64,000 nt of DNA from Affinundibacterium flavidum (GTDB lineage: Bacteria > Pseudomonadota > Gammaproteobacteria > Burkholderiales > Burkholderiaceae_D), in the NCBI RefSeq assembly GCF_014284175.1, contig NZ_JACOGA010000006.1, positions 62,001 to 126,000 on the forward strand, in the 5' to 3' direction. This document shows positions 9,779 to 20,137 of the stretch, one piece after another. Position 1 is the stretch's first letter; each line of letters opens with the position of its first letter. The notes beneath the pieces were generated by a model. The model had not been told where the DNA came from and did no database searches. It saw only the letters and a list, made by a program, of their open reading frames with translations. The translations under genes and the position numbers were made by a program.

Positions 9779-10129
9779 ATGTACTGGATCATCACAAAAT
9801 ATTGCATCACAGCCGCGATGGTGGTGTTGGTGTCTGAACTGGCCAAACGCAGCGACAAATTAGGAGGCTTAATTGCCGCATTACCTTTAGTCACGGTGCT
9901 CAGCCTGATTTGGTTATATCTGGAGAAACAATCTTCAACGACGATAGGGAATCATGCTTGGTACACATTTTGGTATGTGGTGCCGACTTTACCGATGTTC
10001 CTATTATTTCCCGTTTTACTGCCACGTATCGGTTTTTGGTTAAGTCTATTGGCGAGTGCCGTATTTACCATAATCTGTTTCGCGCTCTTTGCGATGCTTT
10101 TGCGTCGGTTCGGAATCACGTTGATGTGA
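9779..10129 (+). CDS. DUF3147 family small membrane protein
   Basis: A 116-residue protein with four membrane helices. The segment VSELAKRSDKLGGLIAALPL is the signature of the DUF3147 family, found in many proteobacteria with no proven role. A purine-rich CTAAGGGG precedes the ATG at a workable distance. It is a single gene between the AraC regulator and the minus-strand solute-binding protein. Confidence 0.8.
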   Translation: MYWIITKYCITAAMVVLVSELAKRSDKLGGLIAALPLVTVLSLIWLYLEKQSSTTIGNHAWYTFWYVVPTLPMFLLFPVLLPRIGFWLSLLASAVFTIICFALFAMLLRRFGITLM

Positions 10130-10145
10130 ATGAAAATGTGGCTGA

Positions 10146-10946
10146 CTAATCTAGCGCATGCACTAAGCGAATCAGTTCACCACTTTTCATACCACGCCGG
10201 ATGGCGACATCAATCTTTTGCATTTCTTTGCCAAAATGCCCTCTAGCTGCCGCGAAATGGATGGAATCATAAAATAACGGTACGCTGGAGACATAGAATT
10301 TTTTTCCCAATAATTCGGGATCACGCAGACTGGGCAGATAAATTTTATGCAGATAGTCGAGTAACAAATCCTGACGGTCAAACTGGACTAAGCCCCATAG
10401 CAAAACGTCAGAACGTTTCGCCAATAATTTACGGAAACGGGCAGAAGATTGTGCAGTGTCTTCATCCACTTTAAAGACCTTATTCTTAGCCAGTTCAAAT
10501 TCCATACCATGGCTAACACCGCGTTCTACGCTCAAGGTTTTTCCCTGTAAATCAGCAACATTCCGCAAACGCTGCTGTGGTTCACCATAGGCAATCGCCC
10601 AAATCCGCGAGCGCAAAACGGTTTCGGAGAAATCAAAGCGAGCGAGGCGTTCTGGCGATTTAGAAAATCCCCAAATTAGACCTTTCCCTTCTTGCGTCAT
10701 TAATTTCGCACGATTCCACGGCATAGACACGGGAACAATTTTCAAGCCGGTTTCCCGTTCAAAGAACTGAAAAAACTTCACCAAACCCGGTGCGATGACT
10801 TGAACTTGCCCCTTTTCATCGAGCGCTTCTTGTACGTACACAGTCAAGGTGGTTGCTGCTGGTGGAGTTTCGTGAGCAAGCGCGGGACATGCCGAGCACA
10901 GTGCCAATGGCATTAAAAGGTATGCGAGGAAACGTACTCTTAACAT
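10146..10946 (-). CDS. Periplasmic solute-binding protein, SBP_bac_3-like
   Basis: A 266-residue protein with a signal peptide (cleavage near CPALAHE). It has the two-lobe fold pattern of family 3 extracellular solute-binding proteins, with PGLVKFFQFFERETG early and LQGKTLSVERGVSHG at the lobe crossover. No permease or ATPase gene is adjacent, so it may act as an orphan sensor or binding protein rather than with a local ABC transporter. Its ligand is unknown. GGACAG precedes the ATG. Confidence 0.75.
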   Translation of the reverse strand: MLRVRFLAYLLMPLALCSACPALAHETPPAATTLTVYVQEALDEKGQVQVIAPGLVKFFQFFERETGLKIVPVSMPWNRAKLMTQEGKGLIWGFSKSPERLARFDFSETVLRSRIWAIAYGEPQQRLRNVADLQGKTLSVERGVSHGMEFELAKNKVFKVDEDTAQSSARFRKLLAKRSDVLLWGLVQFDRQDLLLDYLHKIYLPSLRDPELLGKKFYVSSVPLFYDSIHFAAARGHFGKEMQKIDVAIRRGMKSGELIRLVHALD

Positions 10947-11140
10947 CGTGACTGTCCATCAAATTGGCGAAAATTCTGAACTTCACCATACTTCACTAAG
11001 ATTCACGGCATTTAATTCAGTTAATTTAAGCTGGGCTAAGCTTGTACCAAGATACTAGGGTCTGCACGAGCGAGCAAGAAAAAAGCGCGACTATCTCAAT
11101 GATCGCCGCGCTTGGGATGTTGATTTACACAGTAGGTGGC

Positions 11141-13387
11141 TTATTGCCCTGGATGATATTTGCGTTCCGTATGTTTCGCCAAATCTTCAGGGTAAAACAG
11201 CACATCTTTAAATTCACCTTTGCTATACATTTCACCCTGATCATTGAAATGCGGCGACTTGGGATCGCTATTCACACCGCCCGCCAAGATACTCTTAGCC
11301 TGAATCCGCGGACCAAAACTAACGACGGCCACAAAACTATTACCACGATCACCGTAGATACGCTTTGTAGTTTGCTTGGCGACCATGCCAAATGAGGCAA
11401 GCGAACCCCAATTGCCCGACGCAAAAGCGACAGGCCAACTCGGCTTATTATCATCATACTTGGCATCAATTTCACCAGTCAGACGCTGAAAACGATTAAT
11501 CTCGCCCCATGGCGTTTGCCAGTTACCGAAGTCTGTTTGCAAACGCGCGCTGGCGCGCTGCAGAGCTGCTAGCAATGCAGATGCAGGCAAGCTCGGTAAA
11601 TAATCTAACACAGCAATATTTTTATTGCGTGCCTCGGCAGCATGCGTTTGTACCAAGTCCTGCGCCCAATAAACTGCCAGTGAAGTCGCACTGGAACTCA
11701 AAGTTGCACGCTTATCCCATGCACGTAGACTTTTAACTTGCTCGGATAAGGCAACATCTGGCGCGCCGTCATAGGCTGCAAATAGAGGTGGGAGTAATGT
11801 TTCAAACGCCGTCAACTCACTGTCATATGCCAGCTTAATCATACTATCAACAGTCAGGTTCTTCGCGTCTTTTAAAATTTTTACCGCATGGATGCCACGT
11901 GCATTCTCGCCATTCGTCCACATATAGTGCGGATAATCTTGCTGACGCGGACTGGCATTTCCAGACCCTGTACCAGCTGCGGAAAATGGCCAGTTATTCG
12001 TATTTTGCACCCAACCATTAGCAGGATTATGCAATTGAATGATGTCTTTGACAGGGTGCAAGCCTTGCCAATCGGCAGTGCGTGAACTGCCGTCGACTGG
12101 CTGCGTCCAATCCAATTGTGGATTACGACGCGGGACAAAATTACCATGGAAGTAAGCGATATTCCCATCGCGATCAGCATAAACCGTGTTGTTAGATGAA
12201 TTCGCCCGTAAATCCATGACCTTTCTAAAGCCAGTGTAGTCACGTGTTTTGGTTCGCAAATAGGATTGCATTAGGGCCTTCATAGGCTCATTCATTAGCT
12301 GCACCGCAATCCATTTACCATCGGCAGCACGCACAACTGGGCCATGATGACTAAAGTAAGTCGTGATCTTGCGACTCGCCATTCCGGCTGCCGTCTTATA
12401 AGGCAAAGTTTGTTCTACAACTTTAAGCGGTCTTTGTTTTCCTTCATACAGATACGAATATTGACCCGCTTTTTGGGAGACAGTCAGCGCAAATTCATCA
12501 ATCACATCGGCGGCGTTCGAGGTATGCATCCAGCCGTTATATTGATTAAAGCCTTGATACACAAAAAACTGACCCCAAGTCACTGCGCCATACGCATTCA
12601 ATCCTTGTTCGCTACTCACTTGCACTTCAGGGCGGAAATAAAACGAAGTATGCGGATTAATCCATAACATCGCTTGCCCATTCGCTGTGCGACTAGGTGC
12701 AATCGCAAACCCATTTGAGCCGCGTGGTTCTGGCAACAACGGACGGCTATCTTGCAGCGCGAGTTCCGGACGCTTTCCATACAGGGCTTCTAACTGTTTG
12801 AGATTCACAGACTCAATATCACCGCCAATGCTGCCCTCACTAAATGCAAGTGCCATCCACGGTTCAAAATGCGTAATCAAGCGAGGCTTCACTTCTGGAT
12901 GCGTATGCAAATAATAATTCAAACCATCTGCAAAAGCGGTCATCAATTGCTTAAGCCAAGCCGGGCTTTTGGCGTATTGGGCTTTCAATTGCGCCGGTTG
13001 TATGAAGAGTTTCATGCGCAAATCGCGCCAGATTTCGGCTTCACCTTCCACTTCAGCCAGGCGTCCAAGCGCATTGATGTAATTGAGCTCAACGCGTTTA
13101 AAATCATCCTCGGCCTGCGCATAGAGCAAACCAAACACCGCATCGGCATCGCTCTTTCCACTCACATGCGGAATTCCCCATTGGTCACGTGTAATCGTCA
13201 CTTTTTGCGCGCTTGCTTGCCAGCGTGCCAGCTCACTTGTAGTCGCAGCTGATGCACTCTGTGCGAGTGCCAGAGTAATCGTCGTACAGAATAAGAAACT
13301 GTATGCGGCAACTTTTTTATTAAGCAAAAAAATGCGCTTATCTGATAGCTTGAAGGTGAGTTTAGCAGTGTGATAGCTTGTGATCAT
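11141..13387 (-). CDS. Penicillin acylase / AHL acylase family Ntn hydrolase
   Basis: A 748-residue precursor with AGGAG five bases before the ATG and a signal segment ending near QSASAA. The family cleaves amide-linked acyl chains, such as acyl-homoserine lactones, aculeacin or penicillins, in the periplasm. Autocleavage before a Ser makes two chains: RGSNGFAIAP near residue 222 is that junction. WGIPHVSGKSDADAVFGLLYAQAEDD in the N-terminal part, seen here as separated pieces WGIPHV and YAQAEDD, is the alpha-chain signature. Overall length is typical. Which acyl substrate it uses cannot be told; quorum-signal degradation is one possibility. Confidence 0.88.
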   Translation of the reverse strand: MITSYHTAKLTFKLSDKRIFLLNKKVAAYSFLFCTTITLALAQSASAATTSELARWQASAQKVTITRDQWGIPHVSGKSDADAVFGLLYAQAEDDFKRVELNYINALGRLAEVEGEAEIWRDLRMKLFIQPAQLKAQYAKSPAWLKQLMTAFADGLNYYLHTHPEVKPRLITHFEPWMALAFSEGSIGGDIESVNLKQLEALYGKRPELALQDSRPLLPEPRGSNGFAIAPSRTANGQAMLWINPHTSFYFRPEVQVSSEQGLNAYGAVTWGQFFVYQGFNQYNGWMHTSNAADVIDEFALTVSQKAGQYSYLYEGKQRPLKVVEQTLPYKTAAGMASRKITTYFSHHGPVVRAADGKWIAVQLMNEPMKALMQSYLRTKTRDYTGFRKVMDLRANSSNNTVYADRDGNIAYFHGNFVPRRNPQLDWTQPVDGSSRTADWQGLHPVKDIIQLHNPANGWVQNTNNWPFSAAGTGSGNASPRQQDYPHYMWTNGENARGIHAVKILKDAKNLTVDSMIKLAYDSELTAFETLLPPLFAAYDGAPDVALSEQVKSLRAWDKRATLSSSATSLAVYWAQDLVQTHAAEARNKNIAVLDYLPSLPASALLAALQRASARLQTDFGNWQTPWGEINRFQRLTGEIDAKYDDNKPSWPVAFASGNWGSLASFGMVAKQTTKRIYGDRGNSFVAVVSFGPRIQAKSILAGGVNSDPKSPHFNDQGEMYSKGEFKDVLFYPEDLAKHTERKYHPGQ

Positions 13388-13585
13388 GATGGCTCCTGAG
13401 TATGTTTTTATTGCCTGCGCGAAAGACTAACACAGCTAGCACCAACTTTTCTTCATCAATTCTGTACAAGTTGATGTGATTCTTCGTGACAAATCCTAGT
13501 AAGAAGTACAAAAAATAGGCACCACATTATTCGTGGTGCATATTTTCGGGACCGACTGAATTTTCGCTCAGTCAATTCAATGCCA

Positions 13586-14245
13586 TTACGGTTGCGCGGT
13601 CCAATTGGTATATGTATCTTTGATTTCGTACTTCACCTTCTTAAACGGGATCTTGATGTTCAATTTAGTTTCGGCATCTTTAGGAAGACTCTGTCCACTC
13701 GCATCAGTCACATAATTGGTTGTTAGATTTCCTTCCATCGTAAGTGGAACGCTCATTTCTACCACGCGCTTTTGTAGTGCACCGCTGTTGCCGTCGACCC
13801 AAATTTTGACCTGGGCTTCAGAATTCGTTACTTCAAATAAGACTACCGCTTTGCCATTGAGTGTTTGACCATCGCTGCGTTTAACTGTCGCTTTGCTTGA
13901 AAATATTTCCGCTTCAATTGGTGCGAACAGTTCAGCTAAATCAAATGGCTTCGAGGTTTTAGCCGGATTTGAGGGCGGAGGTGTAATGCTCAAAACAGTG
14001 TAGTTAGCTTTATTCTTTTCCCAACCCGACAATTGCTTCTTGATATTGATGGTCTTGGAAGGATCACCGTCTTTAGTCGCCACGACAATCTGTTCTATAT
14101 CTTTCGCTGCCCACTTTTTAATCGCATTATTTTGCGCTATGACTTTTGACCACAATGGATCAACATCGGCGGCATTGGCAATATTGGCGCCCAAGAAAGC
14201 AGTGGCCGTAAATAGGAGGGTAGTAATAAGACGTGTGAGCTTCAT
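13586..14245 (-). CDS. Secreted protein of unknown function
   Basis: A 219-residue protein with a signal peptide (cleavage near ANIANAAD) and AGGAAA before the ATG. The rest is a beta-rich, lysine-rich sequence with features of an outer-membrane lipoprotein-sorting or LolA-like fold, such as VLFEVTNSEAQVKIWVDGNSG near residue 145, but I would not assert that. A mature soluble periplasmic protein is the safe reading. It stands alone between the acylase and the LytTR regulator. Confidence 0.7.
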   Translation of the reverse strand: MKLTRLITTLLFTATAFLGANIANAADVDPLWSKVIAQNNAIKKWAAKDIEQIVVATKDGDPSKTINIKKQLSGWEKNKANYTVLSITPPPSNPAKTSKPFDLAELFAPIEAEIFSSKATVKRSDGQTLNGKAVVLFEVTNSEAQVKIWVDGNSGALQKRVVEMSVPLTMEGNLTTNYVTDASGQSLPKDAETKLNIKIPFKKVKYEIKDTYTNWTAQP

Positions 14246-14409
14246 TGAGTTTTCCTAGCAGTGTATGAAAAATGCTTTTTCATTGTGGTTGAACTTTCAA
14301 TCATTCAATAGAAAAGTGCATATTAATATATCACATCATGCATTGCTTTATCGTTAATTCCTCGCCTTACTGCCAGACCTTGATTGAACCGGGCAAAACT
14401 TACTAAGCC

Positions 14410-15165
14410 TCACATAGGCTTAAAGCGCCAGGCATAGGCTTGACTGACTTTCAGCACTTCTTTGCTGCCGCGCAGTTCTACCGTGACTTTGCCGAGTTCG
14501 TCGCGATGGGCCTTGGCGATCGCGTCGGCACGTACCACCACGCTGCGATGAATTTGCCAAAAAAGCTCAGGGTCGAGTCCGTCTATGATTTCTTTCAAGG
14601 GTTTACGCACGTGTGCTTCATCGTCGGCGCACACGACGCGAGTGTATTTTTCGTCGGAGGTGAAAAACAAGATTTTATCGATAGGAAACATCTTGATGGT
14701 GTCACCCACGCTGGCACTGATCCAGCGTATGCGTTCTACATTTTGAGGACGCAAACGCTTATCTAATTCCTGCATCAAGGTGCTCAAATCGGAAGGTGCA
14801 GCTTTGGTTTCCAAACGTGCTTTTAAGCGTGCAATTGCATCGACTAAGCGTTCGTTGGAAATCGGTTTCAGGAGATAATCAATGGCACCTGCGGCAAAGG
14901 CTTCCAGCGCGTGATTATCGTAAGCGGTAGTAAATACGGCATGACAACGCCCCTTGGTCGCATTCGCCACATCCAGTCCGGTCATGCCTGGCATACGAAT
15001 ATCGAGAAAAGCAATATCGGGCTGATATTGATGAATGGCTTCCAAAGCATCCGCACCATGTTCGCACTCGGCGACAATCTCAAGTTCAGGCCAGTGCTGT
15101 TGCAACATGCGGCGTAGATCTTTACGCGGTAAGTCTTCGTCATCGGCGATGATGGCTGTGGTCAT
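14410..15165 (-). CDS. LytTR-family response regulator
   Basis: A 251-residue two-domain regulator. Residues 3-120 are a receiver with DDED near the start, phosphoacceptor Asp55 in FLDIRMPG, and LLKP as the conserved Lys site. Residues 150-251 are a LytTR DNA-binding domain with FFTSDEKYTRVV and FWQIHRSVVVRADAI. AAGGAT precedes the ATG. It follows the LytS-type kinase gene on the same strand by about 115 bp and should be its cognate partner. Targets are unknown. Confidence 0.92.
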   Translation of the reverse strand: MTTAIIADDEDLPRKDLRRMLQQHWPELEIVAECEHGADALEAIHQYQPDIAFLDIRMPGMTGLDVANATKGRCHAVFTTAYDNHALEAFAAGAIDYLLKPISNERLVDAIARLKARLETKAAPSDLSTLMQELDKRLRPQNVERIRWISASVGDTIKMFPIDKILFFTSDEKYTRVVCADDEAHVRKPLKEIIDGLDPELFWQIHRSVVVRADAIAKAHRDELGKVTVELRGSKEVLKVSQAYAWRFKPM

Positions 15166-15281
15166 ATCTATCCTTATTATCTTTGTTCGCTGATCTGGTA
15201 GATGAACTTACAATACTTCTAAACATTATCCTTGAAGCTTGGCAGATTTAGCAATGAGTTAAGCAATAAGTGCGTTCTTGA

Positions 15282-16682
15282 TCAAGCGATCAAAGGAATA
15301 ATAATCGTTGCCACCACGCCGCCTTCGGGACGTGCTTTTAAGGTCAAGCTGGCGCGCTCACCATACATGGATTCGAGTCGTTCCCGGATATTTGCTAAAC
15401 CTATGCCGGAACCGGAAGTCGTACCGCCAAATCCGACACCGTTATCACTCACGCTGACCTCCAATTTTTCTTCATCCCCCTCATCGAAATAGCGGGCATT
15501 GACCGTTACATGTGCGGGACCAATTTTTGGTTCAATACCGTGCTTAATCGCATTTTCAACCAACGAGATCATCAATAGCGGCGGAAAGGCGGCATCCTTT
15601 AATTCCGATTCCACGCTATACGTCAGCCGCGGTATTCGCGCTTGCATCAAACCTAAATAGGCACGTGCGGCTTCTAATTGCTTGGCTAAACGTCCTTGTT
15701 CAGTACTGCCATCGCCGCGCATCTGTGGAATCGTTGAGCGCAGGTAATCGACTAAATGATCGACGATCGCCGTTGCTCGTAAGGGTTCGGTCAAGATTGC
15801 TGATCGCACGCCTGCCAAGGTATTAAATAGGAAATGAGGTTCGACCTGAGCGACCAGTACCGACAAACGCAACTCAGCTTCGCGACGGGCATCTTGCGCA
15901 CGTTGTAATTCTTGCTGACGCATCGCTTCAGCCAAACGCTTACGCTGACGGAAGAACACCAATAAATCAAAAAAGCTTCCCCAGTAAATACAAGCGAACG
16001 TCAGTGGAAACCATTTCAATACGGTGATAATGGCATTCACGACCGGACCACGTTCTTGTTCCTTTTGTTTTTCTGTCTTTGGTACTCGGTCGAGCTTATC
16101 CGCTTTGTCTGAACTTGCTGCTGTGGTTGCTTGCGCTTGTTCGTGATGCGCCAGGTCTGGTGCTGTAGCCGACGCTGATGCTGGTGTGGGTGTGGACGCC
16201 GACTTTTTTGGAACCGTTTTCATCTGCGCTTGCACGCTGATTTCGGTAGTCTTATCGGGTGATTTAAAAAAATAATTAAAGCCCAGATGTGAGCCATAGC
16301 CAATTGCGAAACTCAGTAACGCACCAAGTATCAGCGAAAATAAAATTCCTAAGGATTCACGTCGTTCAGGATAATTTTGTAAGCGTACCCAAACCGCCAT
16401 CGCCTGCCCGATCAAAAATAGGCCGGTGGCAGCCACAAAAAAAGGCACGGTCCAAATCACAAACACACTGAAACGCTCGGAAGTCAAAAAGACGATACCA
16501 AACAAAACGACGAACATAACGAACAAAGTACCACCGAAGGCAATCGCCCGATGCCGGAACCAGGTGCGTGAGAACACCGGAAAATTACGATAACGATTAA
16601 GCCAGGTATCACTTTGAATAGAGACTTCTGCAGGCAGGGCCTGTTCAGACATCGTGGATTTAAGAGAAGTAGAGGTTTGCAT
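15282..16682 (-). CDS. LytS/YehU-type sensor histidine kinase
   Basis: A 466-residue inner-membrane kinase. Four hydrophobic helices lie at about residues 45-160. A long linker rich in Ala, Thr, Ser and Lys follows and is probably disordered, then another membrane helix near residue 225. The His_kinase domain (PF06580 type) carries VEPHFLFNTL with the phosphorylated His, and the ATPase domain carries SLVENAIKHG and SDNGVGFG. AGGAG precedes the ATG. It pairs with the downstream LytTR regulator. The signal is unknown. Confidence 0.92.
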   Translation of the reverse strand: MQTSTSLKSTMSEQALPAEVSIQSDTWLNRYRNFPVFSRTWFRHRAIAFGGTLFVMFVVLFGIVFLTSERFSVFVIWTVPFFVAATGLFLIGQAMAVWVRLQNYPERRESLGILFSLILGALLSFAIGYGSHLGFNYFFKSPDKTTEISVQAQMKTVPKKSASTPTPASASATAPDLAHHEQAQATTAASSDKADKLDRVPKTEKQKEQERGPVVNAIITVLKWFPLTFACIYWGSFFDLLVFFRQRKRLAEAMRQQELQRAQDARREAELRLSVLVAQVEPHFLFNTLAGVRSAILTEPLRATAIVDHLVDYLRSTIPQMRGDGSTEQGRLAKQLEAARAYLGLMQARIPRLTYSVESELKDAAFPPLLMISLVENAIKHGIEPKIGPAHVTVNARYFDEGDEEKLEVSVSDNGVGFGGTTSGSGIGLANIRERLESMYGERASLTLKARPEGGVVATIIIPLIA

Positions 16683-16791
16683 AAGAAGCTCCTGGCGAAT
16701 GAGTTATCACTGTATGCCAGATGATTTACAAGATGTAGAGATGCGACGAAATTAGCTAGACGCCGATGAAGTTAGTGCGTGGCTGGATGAA

Positions 16792-17250
16792 TTATTCTGC
16801 TGCAGGCTGGTCAGACGGGTTAGATGAATTTGGGGGAATGGCATCTGTGCCAGATTCTTCTTTCTGCTTTTGCCGGCTTTGCGAGGCAATTCTCAATATG
16901 GTATTGCGAATCGAGGTTTGAACGGCGACTGCGTTGAATGGCTTAACAATGAAGCCGACAACACCACGACTTTGTGCGGCTTGTATCAGCTCAGCATCGA
17001 GTTTAGCCGACACCAAAAAGATCAGTGCTTTGGGCAATTGTTCACGCAAATTATCTAACAGTGACAAGCCGTTTTGATCAGGTTCACCAATATCCACGCA
17101 GACTATTTGTGGTTGCAGTTTAACCATCTTCGCAAGATTGGTGCTGCTGTGGTTGCCATCACCAACTACTTCGTGCCCACCATTCATGAGCACGGTTCCC
17201 AACAAATTGCGGGCTACGGCTTGATTATCGAGGATGTAGGCTCTGAGCAT
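16792..17250 (-). CDS. CheY-like single-domain response regulator
   Basis: A 152-residue receiver with phosphoacceptor Asp53 in CVDIGEPD and Lys103 in FIVKPF. The usual acidic pair near the N terminus is reduced to LDNQ, so metal binding may be weaker. A Ser/Pro/Glu-rich tail of about 25 residues replaces any output domain. It lies upstream of the LytS-type kinase on the same strand but about 110 bp away, so it may feed the same pathway. The ATG lacks a clear ribosome site. Confidence 0.82.
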   Translation of the reverse strand: MLRAYILDNQAVARNLLGTVLMNGGHEVVGDGNHSSTNLAKMVKLQPQIVCVDIGEPDQNGLSLLDNLREQLPKALIFLVSAKLDAELIQAAQSRGVVGFIVKPFNAVAVQTSIRNTILRIASQSRQKQKEESGTDAIPPNSSNPSDQPAAE

Positions 17251-17358
17251 AGGAGGCTAACTTGAAAATAATTTCTCTCATCATAATGGAAAAATATTGA
17301 CTTGGTTCAACAAAGTCTGGGAAACAACGCTATTCAAAATCATACTGCCTAGCTATTT

Positions 17359-19812
17359 CTATTTTGGATTGCCCGGTTTCGCATTTTTTACATAGCGATT
17401 TAACCATTGATCTTGTTCCCACAACATATGTAAAAGTGACTCGCGGGCACGGTAAATATGACTTTCGTAAGGCAGCATCACCAAACGGGCTGGCGTTCCC
17501 AAACCTTGTAAAGCCTGATACATACGTTCACTTTGCATAGGGAAAGTACCGGGATTATTATCGTCTTCACCGTGAATTAATAGCAAAGGCTCATCAATTT
17601 CATCCGCATAATTGAATGGCGACATTTCTTGATAGGTATCGAAGGCTTTCCAATAGTTGCGATCCTCGGCCTGGAAACCAAATGGCGTCAAACTACGATT
17701 ATAAGCACCAGAACGCGCAATCCCTGCTTTGAATAAATTAGTATGCGCAAGTAAATTTGCCGCCATAAACGCGCCATAGCTATGCCCGCCGATAGCGATT
17801 CTATGGCGGTCAGCGACACCCAATCTAACCACTTCATCAACAGCTGCTTCGGCATTCATTTTGATTTGTTCGATGAAGGTATCATTTGGTTCTTTGCGCC
17901 CCTCGCCGATGATAGGCATGGCAAATCCATCCAGTACCGTGTAACCACGCGCCAGCATCACTTGCGGGCCTTGTACATTGATGCGGTTGAATTTATACGG
18001 CGAACCATTCACCTGTCCCGCACTTTCTGCCGATTTAAACTCGCGTGGATACGCCCACATCAACATGGGTCGCGGACCATCGCGCTTTTCATCATAGCCA
18101 GGTGGCAGGTATAAAGTAGCAGTCAGGCTCACGCCATCTGCGCGCTCGTAATGAATTTGACGACGTTGAATACCGCGAAATTTCGGGCTAGGGTGCGGGT
18201 AATTAGTCAAGGCTCTTGGTAGAGCATTGCTTGCCAGATTGCGTAAGAATAAATTCGGTCTTTCATCCGCTGCTTCACGACTGGTAATAATTTGATGCCC
18301 TTGATCATCCAATATCCCTAAGACTTCTTCGTAATACGGTGCTTTGGAACGCCACAGACGTATCGTTTTTTCAGTCGGTAAATAATAGCGATCAAGGAAA
18401 GGTCGATCTCCCTCGGGGCTAGCTCCAACACCGGTCAGGAACATCGATTGTTCGTCCGAGGTCAAGCGGATCACTGAACGTCCGTATTGATTCAACTCCA
18501 TCACCGGACTGCCGTGGTGACTATATTGGTCTTCTATCTTACGACTAAACAACAATTCCGGCTTGGTGGATGGCGCACCCGGTTGAATTTTCCAAGTGCG
18601 GGTTTCGCGTGTTTTTGCCCAATTTTCTGTCACTAACGCGAGATGATCATTGCCCCATAAGATCTGATTGAAACGCCAGGCTAAGTCCATCAATCTTTGC
18701 GGCGCGGCGGCAAAAGGTGCGCCCTGCTGCCACAACACATCCGACACCCGCGTATTCGAGTCTGGGTCGCCACCGCCTTGCGCTTCTAGCCAGTACAAAG
18801 TTGCGGATTGATCGTTACGCCAAGCAAAATTGCGCGGCCCAGCCTGGACTGCGTCGTTCGCGCTAGGCAAGCGTTCACGCATCACGATTTCTGCGATGGT
18901 TTTAAGTTTTTTGCCATCGATACCCCAGACTTCGATTAATTGTCCAAAGCGCTCAAGCGGCAATTGATAAGAGTAAGGACGCTTTAATTGGGTGGTCAAT
19001 ACCCATTTGCCATCGGGTGAAGACTGAACTTTCGACAAGGTCATCACCGGGCCAAAACGACGCACGCTGCCATCGATTTGCACGATCGCTAGTTGGGTTT
19101 GCAATTGCCAATCCAACATATCTGCGTCATGCGGATTTCTTAATAAATCCGGATAAGTGCGGGTTTGCGCAAGTTTTCCACCGCGGGTTTCTTGCATATT
19201 CGGACCACTCGGCACGCGCGACTCACGTGGCGCTGCTTTTTGTCCGCGCGGTAGCAGTCGCACCATTAACTGATCACTACCATTGAGCCAAGAAAAGCCT
19301 GATCCCATCACCGCATTGAGTTTTTCCGAAATCAAGCGATGTGCGCTAGCTTGCTTCACGTCCAAGATCCAGAGCTCTATGCCATTACGTCCCCATACGC
19401 TAAACGCCAGCCATTTCTCATCGGCGGACCATGCCATATCCGCAATCTTTACTTGTGGGGGCAAACCAGTTACTGCACGAGTTTTACCGCTGGCGATATC
19501 GAGCAAACTTAGGCCATCACTAAATGCAGTGCGTGTAGCAGCGCGCAGAGTAGGGTGGACGCGCAAACCCGCCAATTTCAATTCTGGTTGAGCAACTTCC
19601 GCGATCGTGGGCACGCCTGGAATGCTGACCAATAAGCCAGTCTTATTCTTAGGCCCCAACCTAAACTCGGGACCACGCGGAGCATCAACCAATGCCTGCA
19701 ATTCAGCAGCGGGAAATTGATAGCGGGTATCGCTGGCAAACCCTGTAGTTACCACTGCCAAGGACAAGCTAATTAGCAAAAACAGGCGAGAAGGGGAAAA
19801 ACTTGACGACAT
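17359..19812 (-). CDS. S9-family prolyl-oligopeptidase-like serine peptidase
   Basis: An 817-residue precursor with a signal peptide (VVTTGFASD) and AAGGA before the ATG. The first 520 residues should form a beta-propeller, with WSADEKWLAFSVWG-type strands. The C-terminal alpha/beta-hydrolase has GGHSYGAF with catalytic Ser near residue 678, HGEDDNNPG with the Asp, and ESHIYRARE with the His. The layout resembles the glutamyl endopeptidase branch of S9 peptidases. It probably degrades peptides in the periplasm. It is a single gene, divergent from the HD-GYP operon. Confidence 0.9.
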   Translation of the reverse strand: MSSSFSPSRLFLLISLSLAVVTTGFASDTRYQFPAAELQALVDAPRGPEFRLGPKNKTGLLVSIPGVPTIAEVAQPELKLAGLRVHPTLRAATRTAFSDGLSLLDIASGKTRAVTGLPPQVKIADMAWSADEKWLAFSVWGRNGIELWILDVKQASAHRLISEKLNAVMGSGFSWLNGSDQLMVRLLPRGQKAAPRESRVPSGPNMQETRGGKLAQTRTYPDLLRNPHDADMLDWQLQTQLAIVQIDGSVRRFGPVMTLSKVQSSPDGKWVLTTQLKRPYSYQLPLERFGQLIEVWGIDGKKLKTIAEIVMRERLPSANDAVQAGPRNFAWRNDQSATLYWLEAQGGGDPDSNTRVSDVLWQQGAPFAAAPQRLMDLAWRFNQILWGNDHLALVTENWAKTRETRTWKIQPGAPSTKPELLFSRKIEDQYSHHGSPVMELNQYGRSVIRLTSDEQSMFLTGVGASPEGDRPFLDRYYLPTEKTIRLWRSKAPYYEEVLGILDDQGHQIITSREAADERPNLFLRNLASNALPRALTNYPHPSPKFRGIQRRQIHYERADGVSLTATLYLPPGYDEKRDGPRPMLMWAYPREFKSAESAGQVNGSPYKFNRINVQGPQVMLARGYTVLDGFAMPIIGEGRKEPNDTFIEQIKMNAEAAVDEVVRLGVADRHRIAIGGHSYGAFMAANLLAHTNLFKAGIARSGAYNRSLTPFGFQAEDRNYWKAFDTYQEMSPFNYADEIDEPLLLIHGEDDNNPGTFPMQSERMYQALQGLGTPARLVMLPYESHIYRARESLLHMLWEQDQWLNRYVKNAKPGNPK

Positions 19813-20137
19813 TAAGCGTCCTTATGAATTCATCTATCTATTATCAATCTACGCATGGCACTAGCAAAATAGCTGAGCGAAAACGCAAAGCATGCATTAT
19901 AAAGAGAATTGAGTCCACGATTTCTAAAGAGTGTGTTTGAGTCTCAATAAAAGAACTATTTGGCAATCAAAAAAGAAAAGTATTGATAGATCTCTCCATT
20001 CCCAAACAAAAAGTCTAGCACCCTGTTGTTTTGCCTGTAGCCGCTTAGCAAAAAATGCTAATCTTGAATGATTTACTCGGCTATAAGAAGTAGACTAGGC
20101 ACAATTTACCTGCACTTCCCACATCAATGGATGTCTC
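19813..20137. other. Intergenic region between divergent S9 peptidase and HD-GYP genes
   Basis: This 325-bp stretch must hold both promoters. It is AT-rich, but I see no convincing inverted repeat, terminator or small ORF in it. Confidence 0.4.
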